Shown here: piece after piece, positions 54,181 to 64,000 of the stretch
Layout: the number at the start of each line of letters is the position of its first letter
Position numbering within the stretch: the stretch's first letter is position 1
Assembly: GCA_050084515.1 (NCBI GenBank)
Contig: CM114272.1
Coordinates: 34,348,001-34,412,000, forward strand
DNA length: 64,000 nt
DNA from: Blasia pusilla
Taxonomy: Eukaryota; Marchantiophyta; Marchantiopsida; Blasiales
Direction: 5' to 3'
Made by a program: the position numbers and the translations under genes
The notes under the pieces: model-generated
The model's database searches: none
Seen by the model: the letters and a program-made list of their open reading frames with translations, nothing else
What the model was told of the DNA's origin: nothing

Positions 54181-57100
54181 GAGCTCGGGATATTCTAACG
54201 ACTACAGAATCGCGCGCTCTCAGCCATTCGTTATTCGCCATCCCATCCGATGATCCCAACGAATTATTTGTTCCCAGTGTTGAAAATCGATCATCATGTC
54301 TTGTCCTATTTCCCTAATTGGAGATTCTCCATCGAGTCAACCTTCCACTTTACACTGTAGTTAGGAGCCCACAAGAGCTCCAGAGTGAGTGGTACATAAT
54401 AGTGACAATTCCGTGCCGCGACTTTAATTGAAATTTTGTGTAATACTTCAACAACATCTGACATCCATCATGTGTGATAAAATTACTAATATGGATTATG
54501 ATATTAAATTTCGTTCACGTCTACATTCAATCATGTGGTGAAAAAGGTTAAAAATTTGAGTGAATAATATTTTGCACCCCTCCACGATTTGCATTGCACC
54601 CAAAATGATAGCAAGAGAACCGCATAAAAAGGAATAGTAGAGGGGCCAACACAAGGTTGTTATAATTGGATCATTCGAAATTAACTTAAGAGGTCATTTA
54701 GCAGTTTCGGAGAGGTTACTTAAGTCATTGCTCATACTTTTACATTAACGGTGCAATTAATGATTAATCACCAACTTGTGCATAGGATGGGGTCCCTAGT
54801 GTTTATTTTAATGAAATACCTTGTTTCATATAGAGTCTATAATGAGTACCTCTTTTCATTATCATATGAATGAAATTATTATTCCCTTTTTCTTCCACTT
54901 TTCTTCGGCTACTTCCGTGGTATCTTGGAATGCCGTTGTTTCAAAAAAATCCACATGCTCATCTTCTCCAAATAGAGCCATCAACTCTACACTCGTCGAT
55001 TCTATTGTAGCCTCGCTACTTTCTATAGCTTCAAACTCAAATGCATAGTTATTGGAATTAGAAAGGTACCATCATAGATATGCATTATCCAATCTCCTAG
55101 GTAAGACAAGTCTTTGATGAACTAATTTTTCAAGAGAGATATGGCTTCCATCATTTCACGCTTATTGAGCCTTGAAGTCGTATTTAACTTAAAGGATGTC
55201 AAGTAAGGCCAATATGCAAACTTATTTTAGACAATTAAGTTTGCATACTTGACATCTCCTCTACATAGTGAATTTCCTTATGACTTCCAAGTCAAAAATT
55301 TGTGCTCAAAATCTACGTATGCTTGCAAAATTTTCCGCTAGCAACTACTTCTCTTGGGCTTAGCCTTAACTACCTCCAAAATATAATAGGAGAAGGCCGC
55401 ATGAATTTGACTCCCACTTGGTAATTCTTCTTTTGAATCATCACCTTTTGTGTCATCCTTCTTGCCTATCTTGAAGAACATCCTTATGACCAAGGTTCAA
55501 CAAAATACTCGGTATGGAATTTTGAGTTTTTTGTTTGAATTTCCATGCAGGTAAAAAATTAGATATCATGTCAATGATGGGATTTTAAACGGATGATTCA
55601 AGATTGAATACTTGGGAAGTTTTGAAAATTTTCACCAAATATTCACTTTATGCAAACCTTACTTATAATATTCTTTTCTTGAAAATACCTAAAGAAAGAG
55701 TTAACACAAAGTTATAGTGAAGGGTTGATTAGAGAATAATGAACAATGGTAGACTAACTTATCAAACGTTTACAACAAGCATATGCATATACTAAGTGAT
55801 CATCCAATTCACTATTAAGACTTCTTACGTATCTAATGTAATTAATATAAGAAAATATTAGGATTGTTTTCCCATAATATCTATAAATTATTCCTCGAGC
55901 GATAATAGATAAATCTAAAGTAAAAATAACATTTCAAGTTTAATGAGAGAAAATTAAACTCTTAATTTAAAATAATATCATAAGCTATGGAATTTTTTCA
56001 ATTTTCATTCTATTATAACAAAATTTCTTATAAATGGATTCAACTACTTACCTTAAGTGTAATGAAAGGATGGATCAAATGGATTTGAGTTCATTTATTT
56101 GGATTGAAGGTTACACTTAAGATTGAAAAATAAAAAGTGTAAATAATTGAAGGGTTCAGCTGTATATCTACTTTTAAGACTGAAAAACAATTCCCATAAT
56201 AATGTACTATTCTATGATCTTATTATAATCTAGGGGTCAAATAAAATTTAGCAAAAGTTTCAAAACTCATTATATTTCTTATACTAAGAAAATTAGATTG
56301 TCCTGGTTCATATTACTTTATAAGCTTATCTTTCTTTACTTCACACTAGTATGTTATGCATGTATTGCGTTGAGTTCCCTCATCTTCGCTCACATCTAAT
56401 TTTAAATCACAAAAGCTTGCTTCCATGTCAAGATATAAATACACTCTTCGACCTTCGAGAAAAAAATTATTTATTTTCTAAAAATATTGGAGATGAATAA
56501 AGAAGGTATCTTTGAGTAATTGGAGTCATGGATGGGATTTATTATGTAGTTCTATTTTATGTAATGATTTAATTTTAATATTAATAATTAATTCCAATTT
56601 GACCTTCAATTATTTTTTATAGTTTAAAGATGTTACCTAATGATTGCAAAGAAACTATTTATAATATTTTACCTATAAATATCTATTATTAGGATGAAAC
56701 ATTTCATTAAATAACTATAAAAATATATTTAATATTTTACTGATTTTTCCATAGAAAAAATAATTAGACTTGAATGTTAGAAAATATGAAGTTGGAAAAT
56801 ATGGAGATCCAAAAAATAAATGATCTAAAATAGAATTTGTTTACATCAAAGATAAAAAAAATTTATTAGAATGAAATTCCATTCAAGGCATAATAATGAA
56901 GATGGTTTGGATAAGTTTTCGAAGAACTTGCTTTGGAAATTCAAACCTCATAATTGAGATCTAAATATCAATTTTGGTACTTTGTTAATTCACCATCAAT
57001 TATGAACCCCACTCTTTCTTCTCGTGATTATCTTACGTCTTCTTTTATCTCTCTCTATATTTATTTATTTTATTTATTTTGGGACTAATTAATTGTCTTA

Positions 57101-57879
57101 GATGGGACCCCATCCAAAACAACATTCATAATCTACAAAAGCCTCCTCATAACTCATTAGGCCATATACTACAAATACCATCGGTGATCACCGTAGGATC
57201 CAATCGATGATCTATTTTCTAGGGAATGACCCTCTATGGCCGACCCACTCTGAATTTGGTATGATTGCTCCGTATGCATAGCAAGGCTTGGACAATTTAT
57301 TTTAGGCCGTCCATTTTTTACCGGATATATACAGACCTATACGGTTTTTAAAAAATTGATTTAGTCCGGTTCCTTAAAGGCTTCGTCGTCTCCGATTTTC
57401 TTCTGGTGGACAGAAGTTTTTTCCAGCGGATAATAGGCCTCCGCGTTAGTTTTCCATGTGTTCAACCACCAAATTAACCTAAAATCTCTACTAAAATCAT
57501 TACTAACCCTTCTAACTCCTCACTGACCTCTGTTAACTCCCATTACAACCCCTACTACTCCTGATTACCCTCTAAAATTTCCGATTACTTCTACCTCAAT
57601 CGTCAAAACTATTGGCGGAAATAATTAGGGTCGGATGATTTCCTAGGCTCTAACTTTCTTGGCCGGTGACCCTTCCGTGAATATAAGTTTCAAATCGGTA
57701 AAGCACGTTTGGGAACTAGCACCTTTTACAAAGAATGCCCGTTTTTTCCGAGCCTTGATGTAGAGGGAGTCCATGGATAAAAAAAATGCCCTTTATTAAA
57801 CTTCTTACGAGGGTCATCTACAATCACGTGTAGTTTATATTGTAAGAAGGTAGGGGCACGGCTAAGCGGGAATCTTTAA
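54181..57879. other. Long AT-rich interval, nothing recognised
   Basis: Very AT-rich beyond about 54500. The 75-codon frame at 54821 has no domain. No structural repeat of note was found by eye. Confidence 0.4.
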
Positions 57880-59782
57880 GTGATTCTCTCTATTTATAAG
57901 ACCAAAAAAAGGAAGGAACCTTCTTTCTTTCTTCCTTATCCATTGGAGAGTTTTTTTTTTCTAAACATTTATTTTATCTCTACTCCTTTTTTCTTTTTCT
58001 TTTTGCTATGTTCAATTCTCTTGTCATGGAGTAGGAAAATTCACATCCTTGGCTATCTAGTTTTACTTACCCCCGTTACTATAATCTCTCCCTATTGTTA
58101 CCTTTCTCGTTGTCTACCTCACAAATGTCTTCCTTATATTTATGTACTTATAACACTCTCTATATTCCTTAGCTCCCCCTTCCTCTTCTTATCACTTTTC
58201 CCATTAATCGTAATCTAATCTTAGACTATGCTACTCAATCCCCCTGTTCCCACCATCCTTATATATCTCATTTTTACCCTTTTTTCTAGTGCAATTTTCT
58301 ACCCTTATCCCTTCTTCCCTAACTCATTTATTACTACATCAACGGGATAGTAACATTCTTTATTAATCTATGCATAGCCTTTCAATCCATAATCCCGTAA
58401 CCCTTTCTTCTACAATCCTTAGATCAATTGTATTGGCATGATTGGGCTAGAATGTGATCTCTTTCACTCTTTCAAACATGGTCTCCCATACTCTCCCTCA
58501 TCGTAGACTCTACAAAAATTTTCCTATTGCAGTTTGCCATAAGTTTGTCCCATTATCCAGCAAGCAATACTTTTAACACTAGAAAGGTTAGCATATTATA
58601 CCAAATATCAATGTTTAGTACTTCTTATCTATTAAGTTGACTTCTCCTTCCAAGGTGGGGTGAGAGAAGTCATTATGAGACCTCCTCACATATTTTATTC
58701 TTTATGAAAAGGGATTGGAAGAATATCCAAAATAAATATGTGTTTTAAGTAGAGGCCGTAAGAGTGGCTCATCACATACTTTCAGCCAATCATGAAATCC
58801 TTAAGTATAACAATGTTTTCAAAAGAGCCTAATTTTGGATCAAGTTGGTGTGTTCTTTTTTTGGGACTTGAGTATTGATATCTCTTTCTCTAGGCGTTCC
58901 AATGTTGATATATACCTAAGCTTTTAAAAAAATTAACAATATTGAGAGGTTAGAAAGTTACTTGTGTAGGTTCAATCTTCAAATAACTTGATCATAAAAC
59001 TTGGAGCTACGTCATTTTGATACCAATCATGATGTAATATATTTTTTATGGAGTTGTGATGTTAATTATGTATTGAAAATTTTTTTGGAAGAGTTTGAGC
59101 ATAAAATTGGCCTTGAAAATTTATTGATATAAAAATCTACATCAATTTTTTATTTGATATCAAATCAACTGGAAAGCTAGAACTACTACATTTTGTGTTG
59201 AAATTATATCAAAGTTACCACCCTGGCTCTAACTTTCATGATGCTAATTTCATGCTATGTGCACATATTAACATGTAGATGAGATGATAGACCGTTGTGT
59301 GGATTGTAGAAGGATACAATGGAGCTTATAGAAGCTAGCTCATCATCTCCCTTCAAGAGGTGATATGTCATTTTTTGCTTAATCTTGTGCAATGATGTGG
59401 ACTTGGAGCTTTGATTTGGAGTTTTTCACGAGAGTGTTTCTTCATACTTCTCGGTTCTCATCAAAAAATAGATCCTATTGGTTTCTTAGGATATCCAAAA
59501 TTTCTTTATCTCATCAAAATTTGTCAGACTATTATCATTGATTCCAATTAATTCTTGGATTTAAATCTTATAAATTTTGATGGAGGTTAATCATGTACGT
59601 TAATTCCTAATATGCTCATGGAGGAGAACAAATAGGAAATCCTTATATCATCAAAGAGGAAATAACATCAGTAGCTTATATGGTTGGGCCACAACAAGTA
59701 CATGTTGTATATAAAATAACGCAATCAACCTCTTGTTGACAAGTTGATGATTCTAGTCATGTCTAAACGTTGTTTTCGTCTA
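57880..59782. other. Pyrimidine-rich then AT-rich interval
   Basis: The first 340 bases are rich in TTTCTTT and CCTTCC tracts, which keep a hydrophobic 112-codon frame open. I do not consider it a gene. The remainder is AT-rich without recognisable features. Confidence 0.4.
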
Positions 59783-59950
59783 TTGGGAGACATGGTTGTC
59801 AATCCTTCACATTCTAAATTTGTGTGTTGAGTTTCCCATAAAAAAAATGCATTTGACCAAAAGCCATTGGGAGACATGGTTGTTAATCCTTCACATTCTA
59901 AATTTGTGTGTTGAGTTTCCCATAAAAAAATGCATTTGACCAAAAGCCAA
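59783..59950. repeat. 84-bp tandem duplication
   Basis: A unit of 84 bases beginning TTGGGAGACATGGTTGT and including CACATTCTAAATTTGTGTGT is present twice in direct tandem. The copies are almost identical (one T/C change and one A-run difference), so the duplication is recent. A minus-strand frame runs through both copies but has no domain. Confidence 0.85.
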
Positions 59951-60828
59951 GAATGGAGGAATTAAGCTATATGATGAAATATTATACCCGTAGCTTTATT
60001 CCTCTTCCACTTGAAGTATTTGGGGAAATTACATGTGTTTCTATTTTAGGTGACTCATTGGTAACTGATTGAATTTTTTGGTTTTCATTGTTTCAATTGT
60101 TTTTTACTTGTTACATATTGGCTTAAATTTTTCTTTTCAATTTTTTTCCAATTCTTTCCCTTCTCCTCTTCACCTACTTTCATTTTCTTGACTTTTTACT
60201 AGGTTTTTTTTAAAAATAGCTTGAATGCCAATGCAAGGGGTCACAATTTAATGATTTACATGAATTAATTCTTACAAATCATACATAAGAAATATCCTAC
60301 ACCTATTGGGAGTTGATATACAATCTTTCTCATATCTATGGTTCTTGTTTTTTCTATAGTATACCATTAAGATATTGTTGGTAAAATATATTCCATCATT
60401 CCAATATTTGTCTTGACATCAATTGATACAATTCCAAAATTTTCTATTCTCCTAATTCCTACGAGTTGGTGCCTTTGTTAGAATCATACTCAAATTTTTT
60501 TATTATCTCTCCTTAATTTAATTCCTTCTTTCAAAGCCACATGTGTTATCACCCATGCACATGACAAGTATCACCCAAGGTTTTTTCAAACCCCTCCTCT
60601 TTGTGTAATTATATATATTAAATATTTTAACTTGTATTTTATTTGGTGTTCCCGGTAATTTGTGGGGACAAATCAACTCTTCTATCAAAAACATTTTCGA
60701 AACAATTTCGAAAATTTCTAATTTCTAAAACCATTTTGGAAAAGGAAAAGGAAGGAAAGTTAGGAAACGCGTATGAAATGGTAACACGGGGAACCTTTTC
60801 CACATCTACTGATTGTCGTTTCTTCTCA
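59951..60828. other. AT-rich interval, nothing recognised
   Basis: Low-complexity T-rich stretches near 60100-60230. No gene or structured repeat seen. Confidence 0.4.
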
Positions 60829-61400
60829 TCACAAATTCCTCCTTTTGGAAAGTACTCGCTTTAAATTAAGCCTTTGTCGCTTTAACTTCAGACTGGTTCT
60901 CTTATGACCAGACATCGCAACCCCACGTGTAGTCGGTGGAGAGGACCGGTATGATGGCTCCGGTGACCGGATCAAAGGAACGGACATGAACCGTCGGAAG
61001 GTGAGATTTTTAATTTTGCCTGTTGTCATCCTCAGTTCAATGAATAGTTGCTTCCCTGTAAGTCAGTATCTTTGATTGTGTAAGACCACCAACTCCAAGT
61101 TGCCTCACTTAAAATAACAACCGCCGGGGAGAACTGGCCGGCTGAAATCGAAAACTTCCGATTCCTTTTTGAAAATTCCCGATTCGCTTTTGAATCGCCG
61201 GTAGAAAACGGGATGAAAATGAGTGGTCTCCTCATATTGTGTGTCGGATCGAGAAAACTTCGAAGCTTACCGTTTCGCCGGGAAAGAAACGTAACCTTCC
61301 TGCAGTCCGGTCACTCCAGATGACAACAAACGTGCAGTTCGAGTATCACGAAGGCTCCTACTGAACTGTCGGGCTCCAGAGTCCACACTGAAAGCACATC
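60829..61400 (-). pseudogene. Gene-like island of unknown family
   Basis: Balanced composition between AT-rich DNA and the copy 8 flank. Minus-strand blocks appear protein-like: GRLRFFPGETVSFEVFSIRH near 61300, 61235-61032 (67 codons, ending WSYTIKDTDLQGSNYSLN) and, near 60960, RSFDPVTGAIIPVLSTDYTW. They lie in different phases, so if this was a gene it is broken. I cannot name the family. Confidence 0.25.
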
Positions 61401-61403
61401 GTC

Positions 61404-61650
61404 ACATGCCATGTACGAAGTTTTAAGAGAAGATCGAATTTTGTCTCTATGTCACTCTGTAGGGTTTCACGATGGCTCGCATGATGTGAAATACAAAAAA
61501 CACACAGCAGTGCTCACTGGCTGCTTCGGGTAGTGCTCACAGTTTTACATGCCATTTACGAAGTTTATGAGAAGATCGATTTTAGTCTCTACGTTTAACG
61601 ATGGCTTGCGTGATGTCGAACACAAAGGCACACTGCAGTGATCACGAACT
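61404..61650. repeat. Imperfect 143-bp tandem repeat
   Basis: The stretch starting ACATGCCATGTACGAAGTTT (61404) recurs from 61547 (ACATGCCATTTACGAAGTTT). Both continue AGAAGATCG...TTTAGTCTCTA or similar, then CGATGGCT...TGATGT and GCAGTG. They differ by several indels. Confidence 0.6.
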
Positions 61651-62774
61651 AGTCTCAGAACTAATCTCAGAATTCTAAATCCAGCCGTGCAGAAGGTGCT
61701 CAAGTCTTGGAGCCATTGGATGGACAGGAGAGACTAGATTCAGTAACCATAGACTCGAATGCATGAGAGAGAATTTACTCATGAAGTGATACCTTTCGTG
61801 AACTTCTGACACTAAGCCCTGGTTAGTCGGAGGATGTTAGAAAGAGAGAGAATGGGTATCTGCTCGTTAAGTGGCAGTTTTGCGGTAGCGTTGCGAGCAT
61901 AGGCCGACGTGCTTAGCCAAGCTGCCAGGATGAGAGGAAAAGGGTTTAGGGTAAGTTAAAAGTGCACAAGGGACACTACTCTCATTACGATTGCGTGCAT
62001 TTACTACAATGTGTTTGTGCGGAGATTCCTGAAGCCAGCCAAGAAAGTCTTCACAAATCGGACTTTCAGAGTTTGGACACCAGAGAACGTTCTTTACCGC
62101 AGAGGACCGGCTGAGGCGGTTACGATAGGAAGGACCGGTTAGGAAACTTCGAAAATCAGTACGGCAAGAATGCACTGGACATGAGTATACACACGACTCA
62201 TGAGACGAGACGAGACGAGACGAGAGATTAAGGAAGGCTACTCACAGAGTGGATATGTTGGAGGACCTGAAGTTAAGGTTGAGTTAGATTGCCCACATTC
62301 AATCCGACAGTTGCACAAGCTTGAAAAAAATATTTTCGATGAATTGATCGCAGTGATTGGACGTGACGCGTTTCATGTTAGCAGGAGGGATCATGTGCCA
62401 GCTCGAGCGAATTACAATACTTTTCCCGTGAGAGCTGCAGAGTCTACGTCGCATTGAGCAGTCTCCTTCATTTCTTCTCTTGGCTATGGTTGAAATCAAT
62501 CGGACTAACTTCTGAAGCGCGTTGATATCGTACAACTTCAGGTCATTCAGGCTATCTACCACCGTAAATGCCGAAGAATTGGTGCTACATAGTTTAGCAT
62601 TAAGTCTTACTGGATTACCTAAGTGACCTAACCCCTGAACCTCTGCAAAAAATGACACAATTTTGATGAGCGGACGAGTACCATTTTGGGCAATGACCTT
62701 TTCGTGCTCTGGTACTCCGTCGCGGGGCGATTCGTAAAGATACGAAGACTGTTGCTTCTTCATGGCCACTGGAT
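61651..62774. other. Downstream flank of GGCT copy 8
   Basis: Includes a GACGA pentanucleotide microsatellite (about five units, 62204-62225). A minus-strand frame (62769-62299, 156 codons) begins in the second copy of the duplicated copy 8 tail (SSYLYE...EHEKVIA, compare SSYRHK...SMKRV in copy 3) and then continues without recognisable homology. It is the former tail of copy 8 and not an independent gene. Confidence 0.45.
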
Positions 62775-62955
62775 AATCTCAAGCTTGCTTTTCGACTGTT
62801 TTCTGACAAGCCCCCGATTAGACTCGAGGTAGTTGGTACTTCGTTTCTGGGCGATGGGAAAAGACAGAAAGACAGTTGCTGCTGCAGAGGCTGCACAATA
62901 ATCTCAAGGTTGCTTTTCGACTGTTTTCTGACAGGACCCCGATTAGTCTAAAGAT
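62775..62955 (-). repeat. 125-bp tandem duplication at the 3' end of GGCT copy 8
   Basis: AATCTCAAGCTTGCTTTTCG at 62775 and AATCTCAAGGTTGCTTTTCG at 62900 start nearly identical blocks of about 50 bases (ending near CCCCGATTAG), a period of 125 bases. On the minus strand both encode LIG.LSENSRKA.LRL. The copy nearer the core is now the reading frame's end. The farther one continues into the tail homologous to the other genes. So a duplication replaced the original C-terminus. Confidence 0.75.
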
Positions 62956-63699
62956 GGCTTTCTCATGGCTTCTTCGGAGGATCGTGTTTGGTTCGGCAAG
63001 ATAATCAAGTTGGACGAACTCACGAAACCTGGATTTGCTTCTATCAATTACTCTGCGTACCGAAAACTGAATCTGAATTCCTGGCATTTCGATCAGCCGT
63101 CGAACTTTGAGCTGGACTTGGACGGTGCGAGGAGTGTGTCTAGGTCGGAAGACTAATCTTCTCACCTCATTCGCCAGCTGGGCAATCTCCCTCCCCACGC
63201 AATGCGCACCGATCTGCAGCAAAGACTCCTCGAGGCGGAAAAGGTACTCATAATTGCTGCCGGCGGGGCCACAGCTGCGAGAAATTTGAGCGGCTATCCT
63301 TTTCATGGGTGCAGGGCCCAAGTACCACAAGTTGGAGCTGTCAAGAGTGGCAATGTAGGTCAGCACGCCTCCGGAAATGTAGGGCTCGTTCCCAGAGAAC
63401 TCCGTGTAAAAATCCAGCATCGCTTTCTCATCGTATGTCCTCTCTCGTCGATCAAGATAAGCGAGACACATCTCCCGCTCCACTTCCGCCGTCACCCGAT
63501 ACGCTACGCCCCATGTCACCGCTCCCTCGTGCGGCTCGAGGGTCAGCGTTCTCCCAGGCCTCTCCACGGTGCCCCGGTAATCGATGCACGCCTGGTGAAA
63601 AGCCCGCTTGTAATCCCTAATGTAGCCTACCACCCTTTCGTCGTATTTGAAGCTTGGGTTCCAGATGAGCGAGCCGTAGCCGAAAACCCACAGCACCAT
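62818..63699 (-). CDS. GGCT2-like gamma-glutamylcyclotransferase, copy 8 (293 aa)
   Basis: Intact minus-strand single-exon gene and the most diverged intact member. It starts [20 protein letters not shown]. The substrate loop YGSL is at 8-11, [16 protein letters not shown] near 28-43 and [13 protein letters not shown] near 62-74. The catalytic glutamate E86 lies in YLDRRERTYD. Then come DEKAMLDFYTE, SNLWYLGPAPMKRIA and [17 protein letters not shown], followed by LANEVRRLV. One residue is inserted in SGGVLTYIAT. The tail (about residue 190 onward) differs from other copies and ends TKYQLPRV instead of LAVH, because of the 125-bp tandem duplication. Its sequence distance suggests that it is the oldest functional paralog, and it may approximate the parent of the cluster. 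Predicted reaction: glutathione to 5-oxoproline plus Cys-Gly in the cytosol. Confidence 0.92.
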   Translation of the reverse strand: MVLWVFGYGSLIWNPSFKYDERVVGYIRDYKRAFHQACIDYRGTVERPGRTLTLEPHEGAVTWGVAYRVTAEVEREMCLAYLDRRERTYDEKAMLDFYTEFSGNEPYISGGVLTYIATLDSSNLWYLGPAPMKRIAAQISRSCGPAGSNYEYLFRLEESLLQIGAHCVGREIAQLANEVRRLVFRPRHTPRTVQVQLKVRRLIEMPGIQIQFSVRRVIDRSKSRFREFVQLDYLAEPNTILRRSHEKAIFRLIGVLSENSRKATLRLLCSLCSSNCLSVFSHRPETKYQLPRV

Positions 63700-64000
63700 T
63701 TTTCCTGTCCCTTCCTATCTTCCTGTGCTCGACGATCAAAAAGTCGAACCTCGGGGGGTCAACAGTGACGCGAGGCCCTACTCCAGAGGAGAATCTCAGA
63801 CCCCCGATCGAAAACTTCAACACCGACCGACTGACAGTCACCGCCGATGGGACTCGAGATCGCGTCTGACCAGCCAATTTGGCATTCCACCACTCCGAAC
63901 GAGTATGGAGTCGGGATCGCGACGTCCATACGACGACTGACTGACTGACTGACCGACTGGCTGACTGACTGACTATCGCCCGGAATAGCTTAACAGCTTA
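63700..64000 (-). promoter_or_regulatory. Upstream region of copy 8 with GACT microsatellite
   Basis: Directly upstream of the minus-strand start. A (GACT)n run of about ten units with two interruptions spans 63932-63973, some 235 bases before the ATG. On the gene strand it reads AGTC repeats and probably lies in the 5' untranslated region or promoter. A frame across it shows no domain. Confidence 0.5.

Noticed and set aside
57880-58218. 112-codon hydrophobic frame that looks like a membrane protein
   Set aside because: It is encoded by TTTCTT-rich low-complexity DNA. The Phe, Leu and Ser content follows from that, and no family is recognised.
62299-62769. 156-codon minus-strand frame as an independent gene
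   Set aside because: Its beginning is the displaced tail of GGCT copy 8, created by the 125-bp duplication. The remainder has no recognisable homology.
1-64000. tRNA, rRNA and snRNA genes
   Set aside because: I looked for cloverleaf-like and conserved rRNA stretches by eye and saw none I could support. A dedicated scan with tRNAscan-SE or Rfam models would be decisive.

Overview
The window looks like nuclear DNA from a land plant with a large, repeat-rich genome. Coding sequence is sparse, long stretches are AT-rich and non-coding, and the decayed transposons are of eukaryotic classes typical of plants: MULE, Helitron, CACTA-like, hAT/BED and MITE-like foldbacks. I see no rRNA, tRNA, CRISPR or bacterial operon. 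The species cannot be named; a seed-free plant is possible, but that is a guess.

The only convincing host genes form one dispersed family of ChaC-type gamma-glutamylcyclotransferases (plant GGCT2 class, which splits glutathione in the cytosol into 5-oxoproline and Cys-Gly). Eight copies lie on both strands. Four have open reading frames: 22948-23832 (+), 32324-33196 (+), 49422-50213 (-) and 62818-63699 (-). One is broken by a single inserted base (9654-10614, -). Three are clear pseudogenes (35647-36508, 40926-41772 and 43463-43812). All lack visible introns. Most carry an unusual tail of about 100 residues after the catalytic fold, often ending in LAVH or similar. Flanking DNA was duplicated with the genes, so this is a local gene-birth-and-death cluster.

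Layout: 0-2 kb, CACTA-like repeats with AGTCAT subterminal motifs. 3.0-3.5 kb, BED-finger hAT transposase remnant. 4.0-8.0 kb, two LTR-like 1.25 kb direct repeats separated and followed by GC-rich blocks. 9.6-10.6 kb, GGCT copy 1. 11.7-12.1 kb, GC-rich TIR element. 14.0-14.9 kb, Helitron PIF1-like helicase remnant. 16.7-21.6 kb, AT-rich repeats with a foldback MITE and a tandemly duplicated TIR-element segment. 22.9-23.8 kb, GGCT copy 2. 27.3-29.6 kb, MULE transposase remnant. 30.4-30.9 kb, TIR element. 32.3-43.8 kb, GGCT copies 3 to 6. 46.6-48.1 kb, nested TIR elements with a GC-rich minisatellite. 49.4-50.2 kb, GGCT copy 7. 52-62 kb, mostly unassigned DNA. 62.8-63.7 kb, GGCT copy 8.

The most distinctive undescribed item is a non-autonomous, hAT-like TIR element family. 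It has ends CAAGGTTGCAC...GTGCAACCTTG, 8-bp target duplications, two different subterminal ends, and a GC-rich interior made of GCCCGC-type words, in sharp contrast to the AT-rich host DNA. One copy sits inside the SWIM zinc-finger codons of the MULE transposase, and the reading frame is restored if it is removed. Another is nested inside a relative with a perfect 8-bp target duplication.
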